Positions 7,149-14,301 of a DNA stretch of 17,918 nucleotides are shown piece by piece. Within the stretch, counting starts at the first letter, position 1; every line of letters begins with the position of its first letter. Source of the stretch: JAICKM01 sp035693165 (GTDB lineage Bacteria > Chloroflexota > Chloroflexia > QHBQ01 > JAICKM01); assembly GCA_035693165.1 (NCBI GenBank), contig DASSGZ010000350.1, positions 1 through 17,918 on the forward strand, read 5' to 3'. Under the pieces are notes generated by a model. It saw nothing but the letters and a program-made list of their open reading frames with translations, did not search any database and was not told the origin of the DNA. The position numbers were made by a program, and so were the translations under genes.

Positions 7149-7193
7149 GGCGGGCGATAGGGCCTCATAAGACAGGCCGCTATCCGACCCGCC
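7149..7193 (-). terminator. Long GC-rich hairpin between ABC-F and DinB-like genes
   Basis: Arms 7149-7165 and 7174-7193 pair over about 17 bp with small bulges (GGCGGG, GATAG and GGCCT blocks match) around loop CATAAGAC. It starts 28 bases after the ABC-F stop on the minus strand. No U-tract follows, so it may terminate poorly, or act in the DinB-like leader instead. Confidence 0.45.
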
Positions 7194-7220
7194 TCCCCCA
7201 ACATATCTTAGCACATGCCG

Positions 7221-9233
7221 CTAAACCGGCACCGTGGCGAGTGCTTCCCACTCGGCCATGAGCCGGTCGAGTTCGGCCTGGGTGGCGGTGTACTCGTGGC
7301 CCAGCCGGGCCAGGTCGGTGTAGTGCCCGGCGTCGCCCGCGGTTTGCAGGTGGCGCTCGCACTCGGCCAGGGCCGCCTCGGTCGCGCTGATGCGGGCTTC
7401 GAGCGCGGCCAGCGTCTCGGCCTCGCGACGGGCGGCCTTGCCGGGCCTGGCGGGGGCCGGCGCAGCGGGCGCGGGCGCCGGGGGTGCGGGGGGCGCCGCT
7501 TCCTTCGCCCGGCGGGCCGCCTGTTCGCGCGCCGCCAGGAACTCCTTGTAGGTGCCACGGAACACATGCAGGCACCCGTCGCGCAGTTCCCAGATCTGCG
7601 TCGCCAGCCGGTCCACCAGGTAGCGGTCGTGCGTGACCAGCAGCAGCGTGCCGCCGAAGCCTTCCAGCCCCGCCTGCAACACTTCCTGCGCGTGGATGTC
7701 CAGGTGGTTGGTCGGCTCGTCCAGCACCAGGAAGTTCGCGCCGTCGAGCGCCAGCAGGGCCAGCGCCAGCCGCGCCCGTTCGCCGCCGCTGAGCGCGCCG
7801 ACCGGCTTCCACACGTCGTCGCCGCGGAACAGGTAGCCGGCCAGGTAGTTGCGCGCCTCGGCGGGCGCCATGCCGGGCCGCTCGGCCAGCAGCGCCTCGA
7901 TCACCTGCTGCTCCGGGTTGAGCGAGTCGTGCGCCTGGGCAAAGTAGCCGACCTTCAGGCTCGCGCCCAGCGTCACTTCGCCGTCCAGCGGCGGCAGGTG
8001 GCCGAGCGCGGTGCGCAGGAAGGTCGTCTTGCCCGCGCCGTTGGGGCCGATCAGCGCGGCGCACTCCAGCCGCTCCAGCACGATGTCGGCGGACTCGAAC
8101 AGCGACTTGCCGGGGTAGCCTACCTGCAAGTTGCGGGTGCGCAGCACCAGGGTGCCGCTACGCCCGGTGGCTTGCAGGCGCATGTTGAGCGTGGGCGGGC
8201 GGCCCACCGGGCGCTCCAGCCCCTTGATCGCCCGCGCCGCTTCGTCCACCGTCATCATGCGCACGCCGCCGACGCCGGTCTCCATCCAGCTTTTGCCCTG
8301 GACGCCCGCGAAGCCGAGTTGCTGGATGGCGACCAGTTCGCGGCTGAGGCGCTTGAGCTTGCCCCGCGCGATGTCCACGCCCTGGCCCTCGATGTTGCGG
8401 CGGATGAAGTCCAACTCTTTCTCCAGCCGGGCTTTTTCGGCCTCGAACGTCTGCTCCAGGTAATCCCAGCGCTCCTGGCGGTGTTGCACGTAGGCACTGT
8501 AGTTGCCGCGATAGACCTCGATGCCGGTGCGGCTCATCTCCCAGATGTGGTCCACCACGTTGTCGAGGAAGTAACGGTCGTGGCTGACCACGAGCAGCGC
8601 GCCCTTCCAGGCCCGCAACGCGCGTTCGAGCCATTCGATGGCCTGCACGTCGAGGTGGTTGGTCGGTTCGTCGAGGATGAGCAGGTCGGGGGTTTCGAGC
8701 AGCAGGCGAGCCAGCAGGGCGCGGGTTTTCTGCCCGCCGCTCAGGTGGCCCAGCGGCATGTCCCACTCGGCGGCGCTGAAGCCCAGCCCTTCGAGCACCT
8801 GGGCGATGCGGATCTCGTATTCGTAGCCGCCCGCGTGCTCGAAAGCTTCCTGGACCGCGCCGTATTCTTCAAACAGGGCTTCGGTCATGTCGCCACCGGC
8901 CATCCGCGCTTCCATTTCCTGCAATTGCACGGCCTGGGCACGCAGGGCCGCGAACACCGTCAGCATCTCGCCGTAGACGGTGTTGTCGCGCTCGGCGAAG
9001 GCGTCCACGGCTTCCTGGCGCAGGTAGCCCAGGCGTGTGCCTTTGGCCCGATGCACGCTGCCGCTCGTCGGCGTGTCGATCCCGGCTAGGATCCGCAGCA
9101 GCGTCGTCTTGCCCACGCCGTTCGGGCCGACCAGCCCGATCTTGGCGTCGTTAGGGACACTGGCGGAAATGCCGTGGAACACATCGTAGGTGCCGAAATA
9201 TTGGCCGAGGTTGGCGGCGCTGAGGATAGACAT
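7221..9233 (-). CDS. ABC-F family ribosome-associated ATPase
   Basis: 670 residues, two ABC domains in one soluble chain with no membrane segments, the hallmark of ABC-F translation factors acting at the ribosomal E site. Domain 1: Walker A GPNGVGKTT (36-44), signature LSGGQ (164-168), Walker B LLILDEPTNHLD (184-195), His-switch SHDR. An inter-domain linker with charged helices (250-310) corresponds to the tRNA-contacting PtIM. Domain 2: GPNGAGKTT (396-404), LSGGE (481-485), FLVLDEPTNHLD (501-512). An Ala/Pro-rich hinge (579-598) leads to a C-terminal coiled coil (604-664), as in Uup. The frame is open farther upstream, but ATG 9233 fits: the domain starts there and CAGGAG lies 9-10 bases before. 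Could relieve stalling or protect against ribosome-targeting antibiotics; subfamily not fixed. Confidence 0.95.
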   Translation of the reverse strand: MSILSAANLGQYFGTYDVFHGISASVPNDAKIGLVGPNGVGKTTLLRILAGIDTPTSGSVHRAKGTRLGYLRQEAVDAFAERDNTVYGEMLTVFAALRAQAVQLQEMEARMAGGDMTEALFEEYGAVQEAFEHAGGYEYEIRIAQVLEGLGFSAAEWDMPLGHLSGGQKTRALLARLLLETPDLLILDEPTNHLDVQAIEWLERALRAWKGALLVVSHDRYFLDNVVDHIWEMSRTGIEVYRGNYSAYVQHRQERWDYLEQTFEAEKARLEKELDFIRRNIEGQGVDIARGKLKRLSRELVAIQQLGFAGVQGKSWMETGVGGVRMMTVDEAARAIKGLERPVGRPPTLNMRLQATGRSGTLVLRTRNLQVGYPGKSLFESADIVLERLECAALIGPNGAGKTTFLRTALGHLPPLDGEVTLGASLKVGYFAQAHDSLNPEQQVIEALLAERPGMAPAEARNYLAGYLFRGDDVWKPVGALSGGERARLALALLALDGANFLVLDEPTNHLDIHAQEVLQAGLEGFGGTLLLVTHDRYLVDRLATQIWELRDGCLHVFRGTYKEFLAAREQAARRAKEAAPPAPPAPAPAAPAPARPGKAARREAETLAALEARISATEAALAECERHLQTAGDAGHYTDLARLGHEYTATQAELDRLMAEWEALATVPV

Positions 9234-9274
9234 GGCGCATGGCTCCTGTGCTGAGACGGATACGTACTGCGCCC

Positions 9275-9280
9275 AGTGTA
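9275..9280 (-). promoter_or_regulatory. Weak -10-like box before the ABC-F gene
   Basis: TACACT on the minus strand, about 41 bases before the ABC-F start, with no convincing -35. It is the best candidate in the 149-base gap 9234-9382, which otherwise holds only the hairpin at 9346-9368. Confidence 0.2.
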
Positions 9281-9345
9281 GCCGATCTGCCGCCGCGCAG
9301 GATGGGGCCGGGGCCGGACTGCGCCTCAATCCCCAGACCGAACTT

Positions 9346-9368
9346 GCCCCCGGCAGAGGGCCGGGGGC
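9346..9368 (-). terminator. Hairpin after the carboxylesterase gene
   Basis: Perfect 9-bp inverted repeat GCCCCCGGC / GCCGGGGGC with loop AGAGG, 14 bases after the esterase stop. The minus-strand tail AAGTTCGG is not U-rich. Position and stem strength suggest the end of the lipocalin-unknown-esterase unit. Confidence 0.5.
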
Positions 9369-9382
9369 GCCGGGTGTCCGGG

Positions 9383-10036
9383 CTATTCGCCGGTGATGCC
9401 GGCCATGAGGGCGCGCACGGCGGCCAGTTCGTCGGCGTTGATCGTGTGGCCCATGTTGGGGTAGAGCCGCATCGTCACGTCGGCGCCCAGGCGGCGCAGC
9501 ACGGCGGCGCTTTCCTCGACCCGTTCCTTCGGGATGTGGAAGTCCACGTCGCTGCACCCCAGGAAGATGGGCGTGCCGGCCAGCGACCCGGCGTAGTCGC
9601 GCGGCGTGCCGTCGGGACCGATCAGGCCGCCGCTCAGCCCGGCCACGCCGCCATAACGCCGGGCGTGCCGCGCCACATATTCCAGCGTCAGGCAGGCGCC
9701 CTGCGAGAAGCCGAGCAGGATGGTGCGCTCCGGTGGCAGCCCGGCTTCCGCCACGTGCGCCAGCAAGTCGTCGATCACGGCCAGCCCCGAGGACAGCCCC
9801 GGCTCGTTGCCGGCAATCGGCGCCAGGAAGCTGTTCGGATACCACGTGTTGCCCGCGGCCTGCGGGGCCAGATAGGCGAAGCCGGTCCGGTTCACCGCAG
9901 CGGCCAGGTCCAGGATGCTCTCCGCCGTGGCGCCGCGCCCGTGGATCAGGATCATGGCCGCCTGGGCCTGGTCGAGCGATGCGCCCGCCGCCAGGACGGG
10001 CCGGCCCTGGTGCGGGCCATGTATGTTGTTGGTCAT
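9383..10036 (-). CDS. Alpha/beta hydrolase, phospholipase/carboxylesterase family
   Basis: 217 residues, the normal size of the PF02230-type carboxylesterase family; soluble, no signal peptide. The N-terminal oxyanion region is MILIHGRGATAES (28-40). The nucleophile is Ser111 in GFSQGACL (109-116). The triad is completed by Asp165 in SDVDFHIP (162-169) and His197 in NMGHTIN. LAPQAAGNTWYPNSF (56-70) is typical of the subgroup of small 'dienelactone-like' esterases found beside VOC/dioxygenase genes. It hydrolyses ester bonds; the natural substrate is unknown. AAGGAG sits 7 bases before the ATG. It lies 121 bases after the unknown gene on the same strand and is probably the last gene of that unit. 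I saw no clear promoter in the gap 10037-10157. Family secure. Confidence 0.93.
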   Translation of the reverse strand: MTNNIHGPHQGRPVLAAGASLDQAQAAMILIHGRGATAESILDLAAAVNRTGFAYLAPQAAGNTWYPNSFLAPIAGNEPGLSSGLAVIDDLLAHVAEAGLPPERTILLGFSQGACLTLEYVARHARRYGGVAGLSGGLIGPDGTPRDYAGSLAGTPIFLGCSDVDFHIPKERVEESAAVLRRLGADVTMRLYPNMGHTINADELAAVRALMAGITGE

Positions 10037-10157
10037 GTGATGCTCCTTACCGGGGAAGGATGGACCCTCTCCGGTATAAGGGTAGCCGCCCGGTGTCCCG
10101 CGTGCTGTCCCCGCTACCGTCCGCGATTGCCCGCGGCTTGGCGGCGTACTGCCAATG

Positions 10158-10586
10158 TTACCGCTCCAGCGCTTGCCGGGCGGCCTGGTAGGTGGCGACG
10201 AAGCGGGCGGCGGCGTCCGGATCGACCTCGCCCGGCCCGTATTCGCCGTCGAAATGCCCGATCCGCACGTGGAGGTACGGCCCGCCCAGCGTCAGGGCGG
10301 TGTCGGCGAGCGGGTGCGGTCGGAAGGCTTCCTCGATGCCTTGCATGCCGACCCGCAACATGCGCGAGACCAACCCGCGGATGAAGCCGGGCGCGCTTTC
10401 CAGCCCCTCCTCCCCGGCGGCGAAATCCTGCCGGATGCGCTCCGCGGTGGCCGCGTCAGGCACCAGGGCCAGGGTCGTGGCCGTCAGGCGCAGGGTGAAG
10501 CTATCGGTCTCATCGCCTTCGTAGCCCCGCACGGGCAACTCGGCTAGCGGTTGTTCAAAGGCGAGGTCGCTGTTGGGTTCAGTCAT
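10158..10586 (-). CDS. Conserved-looking protein of unknown function (142 aa)
   Basis: Not recognised. A soluble acidic protein of 142 residues with no signal peptide or membrane segment. The N-terminal half looks beta-rich (FTLRLTATTLALVPDA), the middle holds a helix (FIRGLVSRMLRVGMQGIEEAF), then strands (LTLGGPYLHVRIGHFDGEYG) and a terminal helix (AAARFVATYQAARQAL). It starts 3 bases after the lipocalin-like stop, and its CAGGAG site lies inside the end of that gene 8 bases from the ATG, so translation is probably coupled. GC-rich codon use like its neighbours supports a real gene. The tight link to a lipocalin-like protein hints at a shared small-molecule role; that is inference only. Confidence 0.82.
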   Translation of the reverse strand: MTEPNSDLAFEQPLAELPVRGYEGDETDSFTLRLTATTLALVPDAATAERIRQDFAAGEEGLESAPGFIRGLVSRMLRVGMQGIEEAFRPHPLADTALTLGGPYLHVRIGHFDGEYGPGEVDPDAAARFVATYQAARQALER

Positions 10587-10589
10587 GGC

Positions 10590-11036
10590 TCATGCTCCTG
10601 GGTGAATGTCGGTCGCCCGCTCCCAGAGCACGCGCGCCGTCTGCGTGCTGCCGCCCATCAGCAGCGGCGGGGTGCGCAGCGTAAGCTGCGTGCCCGCCAG
10701 CGTGAAGTAGCGGGTCTGGGCCACACCCACCCAGTTGGGAAACAGGCTTACCTCGATATGGTGGATGACCCGGTCCTCGCGCAACTCGTAGCGCCCGCAG
10801 TAGGAGACATATGTGCCGGCGGCGGCGGCGCGCTCCTCGGGGGTGCCGCGCAGCCGGTCGCCCCCGGCATAGGGGGTGCGGTCCCCGGTCATGAAGGCCA
10901 CGCTCATGTAGCCGTCCGCCGCGTAGATCAGGTAGCCGCTGGGATCATGACCATACGGGTAGCTGATCGTGCCGGTTGCGCTCTCTAGTTCGTACGACAC
11001 CAACCGCCAGGTGCCGATCAAGGGATGGTCGCTCAT
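10590..11036 (-). CDS. Lipocalin-like domain protein
   Basis: 148 residues matching the Lipocalin_5 pattern: LIGTWRLVSYELE at the N-terminus, YPYGHDPSGYLIYAADGYMSVAFM in two strands, YCGRYELREDRVIHHIEVSLFPNWVG, then YFTLAGTQLTLRTPP. The fold is a small beta-barrel thought to bind hydrophobic ligands; no signal peptide, so cytoplasmic. The ligand is unknown. The start is ATG 11036: a strong AGGAGG lies 7 bases before it, while the in-frame upstream ATG at 11075 would add residues read from the ribosome site itself. It is the first gene of a unit with the unknown protein (3-base gap) and the esterase. The promoter at 11121-11149 gives a leader of about 78 bases. Confidence 0.9.
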   Translation of the reverse strand: MSDHPLIGTWRLVSYELESATGTISYPYGHDPSGYLIYAADGYMSVAFMTGDRTPYAGGDRLRGTPEERAAAAGTYVSYCGRYELREDRVIHHIEVSLFPNWVGVAQTRYFTLAGTQLTLRTPPLLMGGSTQTARVLWERATDIHPGA

Positions 11037-11120
11037 CGGTAGTCCTCCTGGGAAAAATGCCCGTCTAATAGACAAACGTGCGAACCGGCCCGCCGTGCTG
11101 GCACCGGAGTTGCTGAAACA

Positions 11121-11149
11121 AGATTAGCACCTGATGGGTGCGTGACCAA
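11121..11149 (-). promoter_or_regulatory. Candidate promoter of the lipocalin-like operon
   Basis: On the minus strand TTGGTC (11149-11144) and TAATCT (11126-11121) are spaced by 17 bases. Both are partial matches. It lies in the 143-base divergent gap between the lipocalin-like gene and the plus-strand helical-protein gene; no clear plus-strand promoter was seen there. Confidence 0.35.
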
Positions 11150-11179
11150 TCGCCACAAGGAAGTGAAGGAGAAAGCGTG

Positions 11180-11500
11180 ATGAATACACCCAACACCGGC
11201 ATGCCGAGCAGTAGCCAGTATAGCGGGCAGCAGACCCAGGGCCACGATTCGCCCCTGACTGATGCGACCTATAACATGGTCTCGGCGCTGCACAACATCG
11301 TGGATGCCTGCTGGCATTATGACACGTACATCCAGCAGGATTCGGATGACGACGCCAAGGAGATGTGGCGGCGCTTCAAGCAGCAGGATATGCAGAAAGC
11401 CACTGAACTGCGCGATCACCTGAGCCGCCGTTTGCAGCATGAGACCGGCCCCGCCGGCAAAGTGGGCCACGGCCCTCACGAATCCGGCCAGCGCCAGTAA
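11180..11500 (+). CDS. Small helical protein, ferritin-like-looking, unknown function
   Basis: 106 residues. The first 30 are Ser/Gln/Gly-rich and probably disordered. The core has two amphipathic helices, TDATYNMVSALHNIVDACWHYDTYIQ and AKEMWRRFKQQDMQKATELRDHLSRRL, broken by the acidic turn DSDDD. The layout recalls small ferritin-like or 'hypothetical' stress proteins with a YxxY...D...F...Q..A pattern, but a full metal site is not visible. The tail is Gly/His-rich (GHGPHESGQRQ). ATG 11180 is chosen because AAGGAG lies 8 bases before it; an upstream ATG at 11138 has no ribosome site. It is transcribed away from the lipocalin-like gene and followed by two hairpins. A soluble cytoplasmic protein; function not assigned. 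Confidence 0.82.
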   Translation: MNTPNTGMPSSSQYSGQQTQGHDSPLTDATYNMVSALHNIVDACWHYDTYIQQDSDDDAKEMWRRFKQQDMQKATELRDHLSRRLQHETGPAGKVGHGPHESGQRQ

Positions 11501-11509
11501 GGCGCGTCC

Positions 11510-11567
11510 GGCCCGCGGGATCCTATCCGTGGGCCTATGCTACCCGGCCGGGCGTCATCGCCCGGCC
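11510..11567 (+). terminator. Two successive hairpins after the helical-protein gene
   Basis: Hairpin one pairs GGCCCGCGGGAT (11510-11521) with ATCCGTGGGCC (11525-11535), with one mismatch and one bulge. Hairpin two is a perfect 9-bp GGCCGGGCG / CGCCCGGCC at 11546-11567 with loop TCAT. They begin 10 bases after the stop. No strong U-tract follows, only GTGCTATGTT. Confidence 0.5.
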
Positions 11568-11632
11568 CGTGCTATGTTCGCGGCACCGCGCCCGCCCATA
11601 CTTTGGATAGCCCACCCGCTCCACGTATCCCG

Positions 11633-11638
11633 TATAAT
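11633..11638 (+). promoter_or_regulatory. -10 box upstream of the methyltransferase
   Basis: Perfect TATAAT with no good -35 at 17 bases (TTTGGA at 11602-11607 is too far). A start near 11645 would place a 29-codon leader ORF in the transcript before the methyltransferase. Confidence 0.4.
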
Positions 11639-11684
11639 AGCCTCATTGGTTACGCAGCCCGCCCAACACACGCGCAGTACGCCT

Positions 11685-11774
11685 ATGATTGCCGGTATCC
11701 AACACGCTATGTGCCGTGCCAGGCCGCTGTCCGGGCGCGGATTGCGCGGCCCAGGCGGGCGGGGGCGCGGCTGA
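11685..11774 (+). other. Possible 29-codon leader ORF overlapping the methyltransferase start region
   Basis: ATG 11685 opens a 29-codon Arg/Gly-rich frame (MIAGIQHAMCRAR...) whose TGA at 11772-11774 sits inside the GAGGTGG sequence likely to serve as ribosome site for GTG 11788. If translated it could couple to the methyltransferase. No ribosome site precedes the ATG, and GC-rich DNA makes chance frames common. Confidence 0.25.
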
Positions 11775-11787
11775 GGTGGCGCCCGCG

Positions 11788-14289
11788 GTGATCGCGCGGC
11801 GGTGGGTGGCGCTGGCCCGCGCGTGGGGCCGGGCACCCAGCAAGCGCAGCGGCGCTGCCGGGCCGAGCCAGGCTGCCGCCGGGTTGGCCCTGCTGCGCTT
11901 GCTGGGTTTCGAGTTAGTGGGCCGTGCCGTCGGGCGCGGTGGCGAGGGTCGCTTCCTGCCCGCGCTGTGGGCGGCCTACCAGGCGAGCGGCGCCCGCGAC
12001 CGTTTCTTCGCCGAATGGCTCCCGATGTTGCAAGCCGCATGCGCCGGCCCCGCCGCCCGCCCACCCCCCATCGCCGCCATCCGCGCGCTGCTGCCCGACC
12101 CGCCCGATCTGCGCGGCACCTTCCTGGTGCCCGACCCGGCCGGGCCCGATCCGGCGGCGCTGCTCACGGATGCCGACGCCGCGGCTTTCTTCGCGCTCCT
12201 GGAGTCCGGCCCAGCGGTGGCGAATGGGGCGGACCTGCCGGCGGCTGTGTACGAAAGCCTGGCCCCCACCGGCGCCGGGGTGATCTACACGGGGCGGCCC
12301 GAAATCGACCTGATGTGCCGGCTGGCGGTGGTCGATAGCCTGGCGCACCATGTGGGCGAGGTCCACCGCGCCCGGCTCTACGCGGCGGTGTTTGCCGGGG
12401 ATGCGGATGCCTGCGCCGGGTTGGGGCCGGCGGTTCGGGCGTGGCTGGGCCGGGTGCGCGTGCTCGATCCCGCCTGTGGCGCGGGCGCGTTCCTGGTGGG
12501 GATGCTGGCCGTGCTGGCCGACCTGGCGCAGTGGGCCGCGCCGGGCCGCGACATGCCCCCGCTTTCGGCTGCCGACCTCGCCCTGGCGGCGCTTCATGGG
12601 GTCGATATTCAGCCGCAGGCCGTGCAGGTCGCTGCGCTGTGCCTCTGGCTCCAGATGGCCGCGATGGCGCCCGGCGGTGCGCTGCCGGCCCCGGCGGCCT
12701 TTCATCTGCGGGCCGCCGACAGCCTGCTGGACGAGCCGTTCCCCGATCAACCCAGGTTCGACATCGTCATCGGCAACCCGCCCTATGTGCGCCAGGAGGC
12801 CATCGGCCCGCGCGCCTACAAAAGCGCGGTGCGCCGTGCCGTCTACCGCCGCTTCCCCGCCTTCTTCGGCTACGACGCGGCGCGGGATCGCGCCGCCTAT
12901 CCGCTCGACGCGCGGGGCGACCTGTACCTGTACTTCTATTTCCAGGGCCTGGCCCGGCTGGCGCCCGGCGGCACGCTTTGCTTCCTGACCTCCAACGCCT
13001 GGCTCGACGTGCGCTACGGCGCCCGGTTGCGCGCCTTCCTGGCCGAGACGGCACACATTCGCCTGGTGATCGACGACCAGGTACAGCGCTCGTTTGCCGC
13101 CGAGATCAACACAGTGATCGTGCTGCTGCGCGGCGCGCTGCCCGCGGCCGATGCCTGGGTGCACTTCGTGCGCGGCGCCGTGCCCTTCGCCACCCTCCGC
13201 GCCCCGGCGACCTGGGCCGCTATCGACGCCGCTACTACGCCTGAGCAGACGGCGGAATACAGCCTGGTCCCGGTGCGGCAGGCGCAGCTATCCGGCTCCG
13301 TTGAACCGCCCGCGCAATCCGCGCCGGCAATCGGAGCAGGCTGGGGCGGCACCTACCTGCGTATGCCCGATATTCTCCGCCTGGTGCTTGACAGGGCCGG
13401 CGACCGGTTGGTGCCGCTGGCCGCGCTCGCGCCCGTGCATCCCGGTATTTACACGGGGATCAACGAGTTTTTCTACCTGGATGCGGCACGCATCGCCGCC
13501 TTCGGCATTGAAGGGGAGTTCCTGGCGCCGGTGATCCGCTCGCCGCGCGCTGTGCCCCGGCTGCGCATCGATGCCGATGCCCTCGCTAGCTGGCTGTTCG
13601 TGTGCCGCGAGGACAAGGCGACGCTGGCGGCGCGGGGCCGGGCCGGCGCGCTCGCCTACATCGCCTGGGGCGAGGCGCAGGTCACGCGGGCGCGGCAGAA
13701 GGTGCCCGCCGGGGTGCCCTGGCCCGCCGTGCCCACGGTGGCGCGGCGCCATCCCGGCTGGTGGGCGCTGGCGCCCCCGCCCCCGGCCCACCTGTTCTTG
13801 CTCTACGGCATCGGCACCCGCCACGGCCAGCCCTACAGCCCCGTGCCGCTGCTCAGCGACCGGCGCTTCCACATGCTGGCCTCCGCCGCCCCACCCGCCG
13901 ATCAGGAAACGCTGGCCGCCATCCTCAACACGATCCTGACCGTGCTCTGCATCGAACTCCAGGGCCGCACCAACCTGGGCCAAGGCGTGCTCGACTTCGC
14001 CACCATGGACGCCCGGCGCCTGCGCGTCCTCGACCCCGCGCGCCTGGCCGCCACCGAGCAGGCCGCCTTGCGCGACGGGTTGCGCGCCGTCTGGGACGCG
14101 CCGCTCCCGGCGCTGCCCGATCCCGCCTACCAGGCCACGTTCGCTCCGCTCAACGCCGCACTCGCGCGCATCCTGCGCCTGACGCCGGGCGAAGAGGACG
14201 CTTTGTTCGCGGCGGCGCGTGAGCTGGTGGCCGGGCGGCTGCGCAAGGCGGCGAGCATTGGCCGCGCCGGCAGCCCGGCTGCCGGTTGA
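11788..14289 (+). CDS. Adenine-N6 DNA methyltransferase, Eco57I/TaqI-like, solitary
   Basis: Transfers a methyl group from S-adenosylmethionine to adenine N6 in a DNA target. About 833 residues from GTG 11788 (866 if TTG 11689 is used). Motif I DPACGAGAFLVGML (Asp227 by the GTG start) binds AdoMet; LHGVDIQPQAVQVA is the acidic motif II region; catalytic motif IV is IGNPPYV (Asn330). LYLYFYFQGLARLAPGGTLCFLTSNAWLD is the usual motif VI-VIII segment. The C-terminal half resembles a TaqI-like specificity domain, ending with NLGQGVLDFATMDARRLRVLDP. The N-terminal 200 residues are Ala-rich and helical without an obvious PD-(D/E)XK nuclease. No restriction gene is adjacent. GAGGTGG lies 8 bases before GTG 11788. 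Class sure; start and recognition site unknown. Confidence 0.92.
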   Translation: MIARRWVALARAWGRAPSKRSGAAGPSQAAAGLALLRLLGFELVGRAVGRGGEGRFLPALWAAYQASGARDRFFAEWLPMLQAACAGPAARPPPIAAIRALLPDPPDLRGTFLVPDPAGPDPAALLTDADAAAFFALLESGPAVANGADLPAAVYESLAPTGAGVIYTGRPEIDLMCRLAVVDSLAHHVGEVHRARLYAAVFAGDADACAGLGPAVRAWLGRVRVLDPACGAGAFLVGMLAVLADLAQWAAPGRDMPPLSAADLALAALHGVDIQPQAVQVAALCLWLQMAAMAPGGALPAPAAFHLRAADSLLDEPFPDQPRFDIVIGNPPYVRQEAIGPRAYKSAVRRAVYRRFPAFFGYDAARDRAAYPLDARGDLYLYFYFQGLARLAPGGTLCFLTSNAWLDVRYGARLRAFLAETAHIRLVIDDQVQRSFAAEINTVIVLLRGALPAADAWVHFVRGAVPFATLRAPATWAAIDAATTPEQTAEYSLVPVRQAQLSGSVEPPAQSAPAIGAGWGGTYLRMPDILRLVLDRAGDRLVPLAALAPVHPGIYTGINEFFYLDAARIAAFGIEGEFLAPVIRSPRAVPRLRIDADALASWLFVCREDKATLAARGRAGALAYIAWGEAQVTRARQKVPAGVPWPAVPTVARRHPGWWALAPPPPAHLFLLYGIGTRHGQPYSPVPLLSDRRFHMLASAAPPADQETLAAILNTILTVLCIELQGRTNLGQGVLDFATMDARRLRVLDPARLAATEQAALRDGLRAVWDAPLPALPDPAYQATFAPLNAALARILRLTPGEEDALFAAARELVAGRLRKAASIGRAGSPAAG

Positions 14290-14301
14290 ACGATCGCCCG
14301 A

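Noticed and set aside
7215..9089. 624-codon open plus-strand frame opposite the ABC-F gene
   Set aside because: Composition is typical of an antisense shadow of GC-rich coding; the minus strand encodes a complete ABC-F protein with both ATPase sites.
9234..9845. 204-codon N-terminal extension of the ABC-F frame
   Set aside because: It overlaps the esterase gene on the same strand in another frame, and the ABC domain begins at ATG 9233 with a ribosome site before it.
11033..11479. 148-codon minus-strand frame opposite the small helical protein
   Set aside because: It lacks a ribosome site and domain pattern, and would overlap the lipocalin promoter and the coding plus strand with its good AAGGAG site.
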